Part shown: positions 42,963 to 51,119 of the stretch, piece after piece | Numbering within the stretch: the stretch's first letter is position 1 | Layout: each line of letters begins with the position of its first letter | From: JBCBSZ01 sp039185015 | Lineage (GTDB): Bacteria; Actinomycetota; Acidimicrobiia; Acidimicrobiales; Poriferisodalaceae | DNA length: 64,000 nt | NCBI GenBank assembly: GCA_039185015.1 | Contig: JBCDAU010000014.1 | Coordinates: 1 to 64,000 of the forward strand | Reading direction: 5' to 3' | Notes under the pieces: generated by a model | The model's input: only the letters and a program-made list of their open reading frames with translations | Databases searched by the model: none | Told to the model about the DNA's origin: nothing | Program-made: the position numbers and the translations under genes

Positions 42963-43533
42963 GGCCCGGACCGGGTCGCGCTCGGACGACGAGCTCGTCG
43001 CCGCAGCCGTCGCCGGCGACCCCGGCGCCGCCGACGCGCTCCTTCGTCGACACCACTCGATGATCTACGCCATCTGTCGACGCCTCACCGGCAACGATCC
43101 CGATGCGCTCGACGCCACCCAGGAGGCCCTGATCGCCGTCGTCAAGGGCCTGGATCGCTACGACGGCCGTGCCCGCTTCAGCACCTGGGCCTACCGGGTC
43201 GCCACCAACGCGTGCCTCGACGAGCTCCGCCGTCGCACGCGTCGGCCCACCCCGGTCGAGGTCGACCCCGAGCGCGACGAGGCGCTCCCCGACCTGAGCG
43301 GCGACGTCGTCGGCCGCCTCGACCTCGACGCCGCGCTCGAGCGCCTGCCCGAGGAGTACCGTGCCGCCGTCGTGCTCCGCGACCTGGTGGGGATGGACTA
43401 CGCCGACATCGGCGCCTCGCTCGGCATCCCGCCGGGAACCGTCCGTTCCCGCATCGCCCGGGGTCGTCGTGCGCTCGCACGACTTCTCGGGAACCCCGAC
43501 CACCCTCCGCGACGTCCTACCTCTCAGCCATGA
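42949..43533 (+). CDS. ECF RNA polymerase sigma factor (SigM-like), start uncertain
   Basis: Sigma region 2 reads ADALLRRHHSMIYAICRRLT, then DALDATQEALIAVVKGLDRY and FSTWAYRVATNACLDELRRR; region 4 has LPEEYRAAVVLRDLVGMDYADIGASLGIPPGTVRSRIARGRR. The conserved protein clearly begins before the first ATG (43060): codons from about 42994 encode SDDELVAAAVAGDPGAADAL. But the frame contains no ATG, GTG, TTG or CTG before 43060, and an in-frame TGA stands at 42940-42942. The start given is an ACG 9 nt after GGTGATC, a match to the SD; it is only a proposal. The stop overlaps the next gene (ATGA). Confidence 0.8.
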   Translation, partial: TSPPEARTGSRSDDELVAAAVAGDPGAADALLRRHHSMIYAICRRLTGNDPDALDATQEALIAVVKGLDRYDGRARFSTWAYRVATNACLDELRRRTRRPTPVEVDPERDEALPDLSGDVVGRLDLDAALERLPEEYRAAVVLRDLVGMDYADIGASLGIPPGTVRSRIARGRRALARLLGNPDHPPRRPTSQP

Positions 43534-44486
43534 CCGACGACCAGCATCCCGACGGGCCCGACATGGATCCCGACGACCTCGACGACGAGGCGCTCCGCCG
43601 CGCCGCCGAGGCTCGTGATGCGGCGCGCACCAGCGAGGCGGAGGCGCTCGACGAGCGGCTCTCGGCGTTCCTCGACAGCGAGCTCCAGCTCGGCCAGGAG
43701 CGGCCCGACCTCGACGATCCCCGACTCGCTCGGCGCATCGGCGAGCTGTCGTCGGTCTCCGAGGCGATCGGCGCCCGAGTTCCCCCGGTACCGCCCGAGG
43801 TCGTGGACGCCCAGATCGCACGTGCGCTGGAGGAGCTTCCCACCGCAGCCGATGCCCCGACGTCGCTGACCGCGGCGCGCGCCCGGCGGCGGGGCTGGGC
43901 CGATCGCCTGCCGGCGCTCGGTGCCGCCGCGGCGGTCGTCCTGGTCGCCTTCGGGTTCGTCGCCCTGTCCCGCAGCGGAGGCAGCGACGACGACTCCGGC
44001 GACAGCGCCGACGCGGTCGCCGAGTTCTCGTCCCGCGGTGACGGCGGTGACGACGCCGGGGACGCCGGGGCCATCGCCGCCGCCGAGGCGGGTCCGGACG
44101 CCGACGAGTCGGCGGAGCTCGTCGAGGCCCCGCCCGAGACCGAGGCGGCAGCAGCGGGCGGGGACACCGCCTTGGCCGAGTCGGACGACGCCGCCGACGG
44201 CGAGGCCGCCGACGAGGAGGAGGAGGAGGCGGCGGCGGCGGACGAGCCCGAGCTCGCCGCTCCCGTGGGCGTGCCGATCGAGCTGAGCGACGACTGTCAG
44301 GCCGCCGTGCTGAGCTCGGTGGGTGGCGAGGCCATCGACGGGGCCATCGAGGTCGTCGACGGGCCCGCCGAGGTCATCGTCCGGTTCGCCGACGGCTCCA
44401 TCGTCACCGCGCTCGTCGACCTCGGCCTGTGTGAGGCAGCCGACGGCGTCGAGGTGGATCCGGTGCTCGAGCTCGTCCGACCCTGA
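43530..44486 (+). CDS. Predicted anti-sigma factor-like membrane protein
   Basis: 318 residues. A cytoplasmic N-terminal ~110 residues (ALDERLSAFLDSELQL, RIGELSSVSEAIGARVPPVP) is compatible with a zinc-less anti-sigma domain. One helix (LPALGAAAAVVLVAFGFVAL, residues ~130-150) follows, then a very acidic Ala/Asp/Glu-rich linker and a C-terminal extracytoplasmic part with two cysteines (DDCQAAVL and LGLCEAADG). It is co-translated with the sigma factor (ATGA) and matches the position of M. tuberculosis Rv3912. The role as anti-sigma is inferred from context. Confidence 0.6.
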   Translation: MTDDQHPDGPDMDPDDLDDEALRRAAEARDAARTSEAEALDERLSAFLDSELQLGQERPDLDDPRLARRIGELSSVSEAIGARVPPVPPEVVDAQIARALEELPTAADAPTSLTAARARRRGWADRLPALGAAAAVVLVAFGFVALSRSGGSDDDSGDSADAVAEFSSRGDGGDDAGDAGAIAAAEAGPDADESAELVEAPPETEAAAAGGDTALAESDDAADGEAADEEEEEAAAADEPELAAPVGVPIELSDDCQAAVLSSVGGEAIDGAIEVVDGPAEVIVRFADGSIVTALVDLGLCEAADGVEVDPVLELVRP

Positions 44487-44593
44487 CGATCGGACCGGCC
44501 GGAAGCACCCACCGGCGACGGTCGCGACCGGGGCGAGCGCGCCGACCCGCAGGTCCCGGAGCGCCGAAGCGACGGAGGCCAGCCGGCGCGGAC

Positions 44594-44599
44594 TAGCTT
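44594..44599 (+). promoter_or_regulatory. -10 element TAGCTT, leaderless
   Basis: TAGCTT lies 8 nt before the ATG at 44608, and no SD is present. Confidence 0.4.
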
Positions 44600-44607
44600 G
44601 TGCGCCC

Positions 44608-44949
44608 ATGGCGAACGAGCCCGAGAGCGGCACCGAGGTCGACGAGATCCAGCGTGACTGGGCGGCCGAGACCACCGACACCCTGGTCGGCGTCGTCGAC
44701 ACGGTGAAGGCGGCGACCACCACCCGGATCCAGGGCGTCGTCAAGATCGTGGTCTACGGGATGCTCGCGCTGTTCCTCGGGCTGATGCTGGTGTTCCTGC
44801 TGCTTCTGGGCCTGTTCCGAGCCGCTGTCGCCTACATCCCACCGTCCGACAGCAGCTGGTCGGCGTGGTTGGCCTTCGGTGTGGTCTTCACCGCCGTGGG
44901 AGCGGTGCTCTGGGTCAAGCGGGGCCGTCTGCTCCCGCCAGAGGCCTGA
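44608..44949 (+). CDS. Small membrane protein, two helices
   Basis: 113 residues. A soluble N-terminus (EPESGTEVDEIQRDWAAETTDTLVGVVDTVKAATTTR) precedes two hydrophobic segments, VVYGMLALFLGLMLVFLLLLGLF and WLAFGVVFTAVGAVLWVKRG. It resembles holin-like or YqjE-type small membrane proteins in layout, but I cannot name a family. It lies between the anti-sigma-like gene and trxB and has its own leaderless promoter. Confidence 0.65.
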   Translation: MANEPESGTEVDEIQRDWAAETTDTLVGVVDTVKAATTTRIQGVVKIVVYGMLALFLGLMLVFLLLLGLFRAAVAYIPPSDSSWSAWLAFGVVFTAVGAVLWVKRGRLLPPEA

Positions 44950-45024
44950 CCGCGGCCGCCGGGGAACACCGACGGCCGCCGAGTGGTTCGAACCAGGTAG
45001 CAACGACACTCCGAGGAGCACGAC

Positions 45025-45969
45025 GTGGTCGAGCCGCGCAAGGTCATCATCATCGGGTCGGGTCCGGCCGGGCTGACGGCCGCCATCTACACCGCTCGGG
45101 CCCAGCTGGAGCCACTGATCATCGAGGGAGAGCCCTCCTCCACGGGCGACCAGCCCGGCGGCCAGCTGATGCTCACCACCGAGGTCGAGAACTTCCCGGG
45201 CTTCCCCGAGGGCATCCAGGGTCCGGAGCTGATGTCGAACATGCGGGCGCAAGCCGAGCGCTTCGGCACCGAGTTCCTCACCGAGCGGGTCACCGCCGTC
45301 GACTTCTCCGAGCGCCCGTTCCGCGTGCAGGTCCGTGACCAGGAGTTCCGGGCCGAGACCGTCATCATCTCGACCGGCGCCCGGGCGCTGATGCTCGACA
45401 TCGAGCGTGAGACCGAGTTGGTGGGCCACGGGGTGTCCACCTGTGCCACGTGTGACGGCTTCTTCTTCCGCGGCAAGGAGATCGCCGTGGTCGGCGGCGG
45501 CGACTCGGCGATGGAGGAGGCCACGTTCCTCACCCGCTTCGCGGACAAGGTCACGATCGTCCACCGCCGCGACGAGCTGCGGGCGTCGAAGATCATGCAG
45601 CAGCGGGCGCTCGACAACCCGAAGATCGAGTTCGCCTGGAACTCGACGGTGACCGAGCTGCACGGCGAAGCAGCCCTCGAGGGCGTCACCCTGACCGACA
45701 CGGTGACCGGCGAGCACCGGCGACTCGACGTCGGCGGCCTCTTCATCGCCATCGGCCACCGGCCGAACACCGACCTGTTCAAGGGGCAACTGCAGCTCGA
45801 CGACGAGGGCTACCTCGTCGTCCGCTCGGGCTCGGCGGCCACCGACATCGAGGGCGTCTTCGCGTGTGGCGACGTCGTCGATCACACCTACCGTCAGGCC
45901 ATCACGGCCGCAGGGACGGGCTGCATGGCCGCCCTCGATGCCGAGCGCTGGCTCGAGCATCAGGGCTGA
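45025..45969 (+). CDS. trxB: Thioredoxin-disulfide reductase
   Basis: 314 residues, usual length. FAD site IIIGSGPAGLTAAIYTARAQLEP, ENFPGFPEGIQGPELM, redox pair in STCATCDGFFFRG (CATC), NADPH site VVGGGDSAMEEATFLTRFADKV, and FAD motif GVFACGDVVDHTYRQAITAAGTGCMAA. Passes electrons from NADPH to thioredoxin, encoded 97 bp downstream. The GTG start follows GAGGAGCACGAC. Equivalent to M. tuberculosis trxB2. Confidence 0.97.
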   Translation: MVEPRKVIIIGSGPAGLTAAIYTARAQLEPLIIEGEPSSTGDQPGGQLMLTTEVENFPGFPEGIQGPELMSNMRAQAERFGTEFLTERVTAVDFSERPFRVQVRDQEFRAETVIISTGARALMLDIERETELVGHGVSTCATCDGFFFRGKEIAVVGGGDSAMEEATFLTRFADKVTIVHRRDELRASKIMQQRALDNPKIEFAWNSTVTELHGEAALEGVTLTDTVTGEHRRLDVGGLFIAIGHRPNTDLFKGQLQLDDEGYLVVRSGSAATDIEGVFACGDVVDHTYRQAITAAGTGCMAALDAERWLEHQG

Positions 45970-46035
45970 GTCGTTCGCCCCACCGCGGCGAGGGAATGCG
46001 GAGGGCGGCGACGGCGTTCCGATCACTGGAGCGGA

Positions 46036-46041
46036 TACGCT
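46036..46041 (+). promoter_or_regulatory. -10 element TACGCT for trxA
   Basis: TACGCT, 25 nt before the trxA ATG, leaves room for a short leader. No convincing -35. Confidence 0.35.
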
Positions 46042-46066
46042 CCCGTAGCCACCCAACGAGGTACCG

Positions 46067-46387
46067 ATGTCCACCATCTCTGCGCTCTCCGACACCACCT
46101 TCGACGAGGTCATCAAGTCGTCCGACAAGCCCGTCGTCGTCGACTTCTGGGCCGAGTGGTGCGGTCCCTGCAAGATGATCGCCCCGATCCTCGAAGAGAT
46201 CGCCTCCGAGGAGGAGGGCGTCACGATCGCCAAGCTGAACGTCGATGAGAGCCCTGACGTCGCCATGCGCTACCAGGTCATGAGCATCCCCACGCTCATC
46301 GTCTTCGAGAACGGTGAGCCGGCGAAGCGCATGGTCGGAGCCAAGGGCAAGGGCCAGCTCCTGCAGGAGCTCGGAGAATTCCTGTAG
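46067..46387 (+). CDS. trxA: Thioredoxin
   Basis: 106 residues with the active site FWAEWCGPCKMIAPIL, the cis-Pro loop VMSIPTLIVFENGEP and the C-terminal KGQLLQELGEFL. General cytoplasmic disulfide reductant. The end of the gene contains AGGAG (46365-46369), apparently the SD for the next gene. Confidence 0.97.
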   Translation: MSTISALSDTTFDEVIKSSDKPVVVDFWAEWCGPCKMIAPILEEIASEEEGVTIAKLNVDESPDVAMRYQVMSIPTLIVFENGEPAKRMVGAKGKGQLLQELGEFL

Positions 46388-47367
46388 TCCGCCCCTTCGG
46401 CCCCGGCGCACGGGGCGACCACGTCCGCGATCTGCAGTCCCGCCTCCGAGCACTGGGCTGCGATCCCGGTTCGATCGACGGCGCGTTCGGTGACAGCACC
46501 GAGCGCGCCGTCGCCGCGTTCCAGCACGGTCACGGCATCGACGTCGACGGCATCGTCGGCCCCGTGACCTGGCGAGAGCTGGTCGAGGCCGGGTACGACC
46601 TCGGCGACCGGCTGCTCTACCTGCAGAGCCCGATGCTCCGAGGCGAGGACGTCTCCGAGCTCCAGCGCCGGCTGGGACGGCTCGGCTTCGATGCCGGACG
46701 CATCGATGGGATCCTGGGCCGCGACACCGCCGGGGCGATCCAGGACTTCCAACGCAACACCGGTCTCGGGACCGATGGCATCTGCGGACCCGCCACCATC
46801 GATGCGCTCGATCGGTACGGCGGTCGCCTCCGCGACGCCGACCCGGTGGCACTCGTGCGCGAGCGTGAGCGATTGCGGAGCTCCTCGGCCTCGCTGGACG
46901 GTCAGCGTCTGGCCGTTGGCGAGCCGGGCGGGCTGGCCGCGCCCACGGCCGCGGTGCGCCGTGCTCTGGCCGACACCGGCGTGCGCGTGCTGACGATCCA
47001 CCACCCCGACGGCTCCAAGCACGCTCATCAGGCCAACACGTTCGCCGCCGACGTCTACCTGGGTCTGGCGGCCCATGACGGCCCGCCGGAGATCTGCTTC
47101 TACGAGGTGCCGGGGTTCGTCTCGCATGGCGGCCGACTCCTGGCCGACCTGGCTGCGGACGAGCTCTCGTCGTCCCTCGCCGTCCCGGTCCAGGTCCGCG
47201 GCATGCGGCTCCCGGTCCTGCGGGAGACACGCATGCCCGCCGTGGTGTGTCGCCTGCCCGCTCCTCGTTGGACAGCGTCCTGGACACCGGCGGTCGGGCG
47301 GGCGTGGTCGAGCGCCATCGGACGCTGGGCGGTCGATCGGCTCACGACGACCGCTGAGCGCGCGTGA
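46378..47367 (+). CDS. CwlM-like pseudo-amidase with two peptidoglycan-binding domains
   Basis: About 329 residues from a proposed ATT start, 8 nt after AGGAG, overlapping the trxA end by 10 bp. Two PG_binding_1 domains follow: DHVRDLQSRLRALGCDPGSI...VDGIVGPVTW and EDVSELQRRLGRLGFDAGRI...TDGICGPATIDAL. Starting at the first GTG (46564) would remove the first domain. The C-terminal region resembles amidase_3 (SHGGRLLADLAADEL, MRLPVLRETRMPAVVCRLPAP), but the DPGHGG and SIHAN zinc motifs are degenerate (VGEPGGLA, GLAAHDG). It is therefore probably inactive, like CwlM, the MurA regulator at the same locus in M. tuberculosis. Confidence 0.75.
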   Translation: MPVVRPFGPGARGDHVRDLQSRLRALGCDPGSIDGAFGDSTERAVAAFQHGHGIDVDGIVGPVTWRELVEAGYDLGDRLLYLQSPMLRGEDVSELQRRLGRLGFDAGRIDGILGRDTAGAIQDFQRNTGLGTDGICGPATIDALDRYGGRLRDADPVALVRERERLRSSSASLDGQRLAVGEPGGLAAPTAAVRRALADTGVRVLTIHHPDGSKHAHQANTFAADVYLGLAAHDGPPEICFYEVPGFVSHGGRLLADLAADELSSSLAVPVQVRGMRLPVLRETRMPAVVCRLPAPRWTASWTPAVGRAWSSAIGRWAVDRLTTTAERA

Positions 47368-47396
47368 ATCCCCGCTCTACGTCTAGCTAAGGCGAA

Positions 47397-47428
47397 CTGT
47401 CCACAGGTCAACCACAGGTTGTGGAAAC
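47397..47428. promoter_or_regulatory. DnaA-box-like pair between the cwlM-like gene and parB
   Basis: CTGTCCACA (47397-47405) and TGTGGAAAC (47420-47428) face each other across ACCACAGG in the 83-bp tail-to-tail gap. There is no promoter role at this position; DnaA titration is possible. Each differs from the strict box by one to two bases. Confidence 0.3.
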
Positions 47429-47450
47429 TCACCCGTCAGCAGAGGTCGAC

Positions 47451-48377
47451 CTAGATCGAGGTTGAGGTTGAGGGTGAGGCCGATGCCAAGAGCAGCCGGG
47501 CGATGCGCTCGAGATCCGGGAGGTCGGCGAACTCGATCCCGATCTGTCCCCGACCGTTGGTGTTGACCCGGACCCCGACCGCCGTCGACAAGTGCTCGGC
47601 GAGCAGCTCCTCGAGCTCGAGCACACCAGCAGGTGGGACCTCTCGCATGATCGAGCTGCCCGGTCCCGGCTGCGATGACGGACCGACGTCGCTGGAGGGC
47701 ACGTCGACCTCGTCCGCAGGGCGCAGTGCCTGCTCGAGCGCCCGCACCGACCAGCCTTCGTCCACGGCCTGGTTGGCGACGGCCACGAGCACGTCTCGAT
47801 CGGTCAGGCCGAGCAGGACCTTCGCGTGGCCGGCCGTGAGCGTGCCATCGACCAGATGACGCTGGGTCGCTGCGGGCAGCTGGAGGAGACGGAGGCTGTT
47901 GGTCACCGCCGTCCGGCTCTTGCCGACCCGCTGGGCGAGCTGGTCGTGGGTGAGGTCGAAGTCCTCGAGCAGCTGCCGGTAGGCCGCGGCCTCTTCCAGC
48001 GGGTTGAGGTCCTGGCGCTGGATGTTCTCCACGACGGCCTCGGCGAGCGAGGTGACGTCGTCGATGTCCCGCACGATGGCCGGGATGTGGCTGAGCCCTG
48101 CACGGCGGGCGCATCGCCACCGTCGCTCGCCGGCGATGAGCTCGTACTCCCCTGCGGTGGCCGATCGGCGGACGAGCACCGGCTGCAGGACGCCGAGCTC
48201 ACGGATCGACGCGGTCAGGGCATCGATGGCCTCCTCGTCGAAGTGGCGACGAGGCTGGTACGGGTTCGGCTCGATCTGGTCGAGACGGAGCTCGAGGAAC
48301 TCGGCGCCGTGATCCTCGGTCTCGCTGGGGATCAGGGACCCGAGGCCACGGCCGAGGCCACCGGACGGTCGACTCAT
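47451..48377 (-). CDS. parB: Chromosome-partitioning protein ParB
   Basis: 308 residues. The CTPase/ParB domain has LRLDQIEPNPYQPRRHFDEEAIDALTASIRELGVLQPVLVR and AGERRWRCARRAGLSHIPAIV (GERR-type box). An HTH follows (LAQRVGKSRTAVTNSLRLLQLP) and then a C-terminal dimerisation domain. It binds the parS sites at 49310-49425 and spreads, loading SMC and acting with ParA. Its ATG is 33 bp after the parA stop. Confidence 0.96.
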   Translation of the reverse strand: MSRPSGGLGRGLGSLIPSETEDHGAEFLELRLDQIEPNPYQPRRHFDEEAIDALTASIRELGVLQPVLVRRSATAGEYELIAGERRWRCARRAGLSHIPAIVRDIDDVTSLAEAVVENIQRQDLNPLEEAAAYRQLLEDFDLTHDQLAQRVGKSRTAVTNSLRLLQLPAATQRHLVDGTLTAGHAKVLLGLTDRDVLVAVANQAVDEGWSVRALEQALRPADEVDVPSSDVGPSSQPGPGSSIMREVPPAGVLELEELLAEHLSTAVGVRVNTNGRGQIGIEFADLPDLERIARLLLASASPSTSTSI

Positions 48378-48410
48378 CGGAGGTCTCCCCAGGTCAGGTG
48401 GCGCTTCGGC

Positions 48411-49208
48411 TCACGCTGCGTCGACATGGACGACCTCCTTGGCGACCTCGCGATAGGCGATCGCACCACGGGAGACCGGGTCGTACACCGTGATGGGCTG
48501 GCCGAACGAGGGCGCCTCGGAGAGGCGGACCGTTCGAGGTACGACGGAACGGAGGACCTTGCTCCCGAAGTGGTTGCGGACCTCACCGGCGACCTGCTCG
48601 GCCAGCTTGGTCCGGGCGTCGTACATCACCAGCACGATGGTGGAGATCTCCAGGTCGGGGTTGAGATTCCGCTGGACCAGGTTGACGTTGCGGATCAGCT
48701 GGCCCAGTCCCTCCAGGGCGTAGTACTCGCACTGGATGGGGATCATCAGCTCGGTGGCGGCGGCGAAGGCGTTGATCGTCAGGAGCCCGAGCGAGGGTGG
48801 GCAGTCGATGAGCACGAAGTCGTAGTCGTCGAGGACGGGATCCAGGGCCTGCTTCAGACGAAGTTCCCTGCTCATCAGCGGGACGAGCTCGATCTCGGCG
48901 CCGGCCAGGTCGAGATTCGCGGGCAGGACCCAGAGGTTCCGGATCTCCGCCGCCTCCACGCACTCCTCGACGGCGACGTCGTGCAGGAGCACGTCATAGA
49001 CCGAGTGCTGCAAACTCCGCGGGTCGATTCCCAGGCCCGTCGTCGCGTTGCCCTGGGGATCGAGGTCGACCAACAGGGTGCGAAAGCCCAGCTCGGCCAG
49101 GGATGCTCCCACGTTCACCGCGGTGGTCGTCTTCCCGACCCCGCCCTTCTGGTTCGCGACCGCCAGGACACGCGTCTGGTGCGTGGGCGGCTCGACGGCC
49201 TCCGTCAT
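48411..49208 (-). CDS. parA: Chromosome-partitioning ATPase ParA
   Basis: 265 residues from MTEAVEPPTHQTRVLAVANQ. Deviant Walker A KGGVGKTTTAVNVGASLAE, LLVDLDPQGNATTGLGID, Walker B DFVLIDCPPSLGLLT and the DNA-binding helices near the C-terminus (FGSKVLRSVVPRTVRLSEAPSFG) are all present. Forms a gradient on DNA that moves ParB-parS complexes. The frame continues upstream through the parS region to 49418, but homology begins here; a GTG at 49214 is an alternative. Confidence 0.95.
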   Translation of the reverse strand: MTEAVEPPTHQTRVLAVANQKGGVGKTTTAVNVGASLAELGFRTLLVDLDPQGNATTGLGIDPRSLQHSVYDVLLHDVAVEECVEAAEIRNLWVLPANLDLAGAEIELVPLMSRELRLKQALDPVLDDYDFVLIDCPPSLGLLTINAFAAATELMIPIQCEYYALEGLGQLIRNVNLVQRNLNPDLEISTIVLVMYDARTKLAEQVAGEVRNHFGSKVLRSVVPRTVRLSEAPSFGQPITVYDPVSRGAIAYREVAKEVVHVDAA

Positions 49209-49309
49209 GAACACTGCTCCCGCGACCGGGGGTGGATGTGAGGGAGGGTACCGCACGTGACCGCCAATGAACACCAGAACCCTCAAGTCATCATCGAGCC
49301 GATCGCAAG

Positions 49310-49323
49310 GTTCCACGTGGAAC
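49310..49323. promoter_or_regulatory. parS site 1
   Basis: Perfect palindrome GTTCCACGTGGAAC, a variant of the bacterial parS core GTTTCACGTGAAAC, just upstream of parA. Confidence 0.85.
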
Positions 49324-49355
49324 GTGGGCGTCCTCGTGCTCTTGCAGCGGCCCCG

Positions 49356-49369
49356 GTTCCACGTGGAAC
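49356..49369. promoter_or_regulatory. parS site 2
   Basis: Second identical GTTCCACGTGGAAC palindrome, 46 bp from site 1. Confidence 0.85.
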
Positions 49370-49411
49370 CCGCGGACGGTCGCGTCGGTGTCCGGTCTCT
49401 CGCTCCCCGAC

Positions 49412-49425
49412 GTTCCACGTGGAAC
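49412..49425. promoter_or_regulatory. parS site 3
   Basis: Third identical palindrome, 56 bp from site 2 and 9 bp before the rsmG stop. The flanks here extend the symmetry by two bases (AC...GT). Confidence 0.85.
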
Positions 49426-49433
49426 GTCGGGCG

Positions 49434-50066
49434 TCAGAACAGCGGACGTCTCCGGGGGATCGCCCCGCGGCGCGGCAGGGTCTCATCCGCCACGCGAGTC
49501 GACCGACAGGTCCCGATGTTCCAGCCTCGGGCCGACGACCAGGTCATCTCACCCAGGCCGACGGCGGCCAAGGCCGCGACGGGCCACTCCGTGGGCTCAG
49601 GTCGGCCGGTCACGACCAAGTCACCGCCGACACGCAGCAGTGGGAGCCCGTACTCGACGACGACCGGCGGAGGTCCGAACGACCGGGCCAATACGACGTC
49701 AGCAGTGCCCCGGTAGGAGCTTCGGGCCACGTCGCCGGCGTCGGCCTCCATCACCCGCACTCGGCCTGACCAGCCCAACTGGGACACCGCCAGCTCCAGC
49801 GACGCAGCTCGACGGCCGCGTCGCTCGATCAGGACGAAGTGGGTCGACGGGAACGCCGACGCAACGATCAGGCCAGGGACGCCACCACCACTCCCGAGCT
49901 CGACGATCAGCTCTGGTGCCCCCAGCGTCGACACGACCTCCGCGACCGCCGAGCCCTGAGCCAGGTGATCCTCCACGGCGGCCGGGCCCAAAACGCCGAG
50001 AGCGCGCTGTCGTTCCAGCACCGCTCGGAGCTCAGCTCCCGGGCCGGACGGCAGCGCGCCCTGCAT
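49434..50066 (-). CDS. rsmG: 16S rRNA (guanine527-N7)-methyltransferase
   Basis: 210 residues. The SAM motif IVELGSGGGVPGLIVASAFP, then FVLIERRGRRAASLELAVSQLGW and VLARSFGPPPVVVEYGLPLL match RsmG/GidB. Methylates G527 of 16S rRNA. The C-terminus is Arg-rich (RVADETLPRRGAIPRRRPLF). Located between parA and jag as in other actinobacteria. Confidence 0.92.
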   Translation of the reverse strand: MQGALPSGPGAELRAVLERQRALGVLGPAAVEDHLAQGSAVAEVVSTLGAPELIVELGSGGGVPGLIVASAFPSTHFVLIERRGRRAASLELAVSQLGWSGRVRVMEADAGDVARSSYRGTADVVLARSFGPPPVVVEYGLPLLRVGGDLVVTGRPEPTEWPVAALAAVGLGEMTWSSARGWNIGTCRSTRVADETLPRRGAIPRRRPLF

Positions 50067-50081
50067 CGACGTTCGACGACG

Positions 50082-51062
50082 TCAGTCAGTGGGAACGATG
50101 ACCACCCAACGTCGGGGTTCGGCGCCCTCGGACAGGGTCTCCACGCCATCGACCTCGTTGATGGCGTCGTGGACGACCTTGCGATCGGCCGAGTTCATCG
50201 GCTCCAGCGCACGCTCCTCGCCGCTGTCCAGCACCGACTGCGCCTGCTCGACGGCGAACCGGGCCAGCGCCTCACGGCGCCGCTCGCGGTAGCCACCGAT
50301 GTCGACGCGCACACGTCCTTCGGCCGTGCCACCGGCCTGGCGCTGCAAGCCGGTGCGCATGACCTCGTTGACCGCCTGGATCGTCGAGCCTCGGCGGCCG
50401 ATCAGCAGACCCAGGTCCTCGCCGCCGACCTGGAGCTCGACGAGCTCGTCGTCGACGTCGACCCGGCTGATGTCACCCTCGAGACCAAACGCCTCCAGCA
50501 GGCCGTCGAGGAACTCCTCAGCCATCTCGACCTGCTCATCCAACGTCTTCATCGGGACCTCGTCTCCTCCGTTGCCGTTCGCGGCCGTCGACGGACGGCT
50601 CGCACCTCCGCCGCCCCGGCCGCGGCGACGGCGTCGCCCTCCGGAGCCGCTTCCCCCACCGGGGCGCTGACCTGCGCCACCGGCTTCGCCATCGCCCTCG
50701 GCTGCCGCCGCCGAGCGGGGCTCGGGCGAGCCCTCAGCGGATGAACCTTCGACCGACGCCGTCGCTCGCGCACGGTTGCCCGAGCGAGTCCCGCCCGTGC
50801 CCCCGCGCCCGCCGCCGCTTCGGTTGCCGGAGCGGCCGCGACCACCGCCACCACCCTTGCCGCCGCGACGCCGATCGCGCTTCTCGCGCGGCGCCTTGGG
50901 CACGATCCGGGCCCGGATGCGAGCGTCCGACCGACGGAACAGGCGGCGTGACGGCTCGGCGAGCACCTCGATCTCGGCGTCCTGCTCGTCGACTCCGAGA
51001 CGATCCAGCGCCAGCTCACGCGCCTCGGTGACCGTCTCCGCCGTGATCTCGACCCATTCCAC
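50082..51062 (-). CDS. jag: RNA-binding protein Jag/KhpB with long basic linker
   Basis: 326 residues. The Jag_N domain (VEITAETVTEARELALDRLGVDEQDAEIEVL) is followed by a ~115-residue linker of Arg/Gly-rich and acidic low-complexity segments (RRGGKGGGGGRGRSGNRSGG). A KH domain (QVGGEDLGLLIGRRGSTIQAVNEV) and an R3H domain (RREALARFAVEQAQSVLDSG...EPMNSADRKVVHDAI) end the protein. Most homologues have a much shorter linker; the RGG-like part may bind RNA or ribosomes. It is in the yidC unit. Confidence 0.92.
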   Translation of the reverse strand: MEWVEITAETVTEARELALDRLGVDEQDAEIEVLAEPSRRLFRRSDARIRARIVPKAPREKRDRRRGGKGGGGGRGRSGNRSGGGRGGTGGTRSGNRARATASVEGSSAEGSPEPRSAAAAEGDGEAGGAGQRPGGGSGSGGRRRRRGRGGGGASRPSTAANGNGGDEVPMKTLDEQVEMAEEFLDGLLEAFGLEGDISRVDVDDELVELQVGGEDLGLLIGRRGSTIQAVNEVMRTGLQRQAGGTAEGRVRVDIGGYRERRREALARFAVEQAQSVLDSGEERALEPMNSADRKVVHDAINEVDGVETLSEGAEPRRWVVIVPTD

Positions 51063-51119
51063 CTGTGACCGTTCCTCCGTCCGTGTCGTCGCGTTGCCCG
51101 GCGAGTCCCCGGCGACGCC

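Noticed and set aside
49209..49418. N-terminal extension of ParA by 70 residues
   Set aside because: The sequence is formed by parS sites read as protein (GSTWN, FHVEP), and homology begins at MTEAVEPP.
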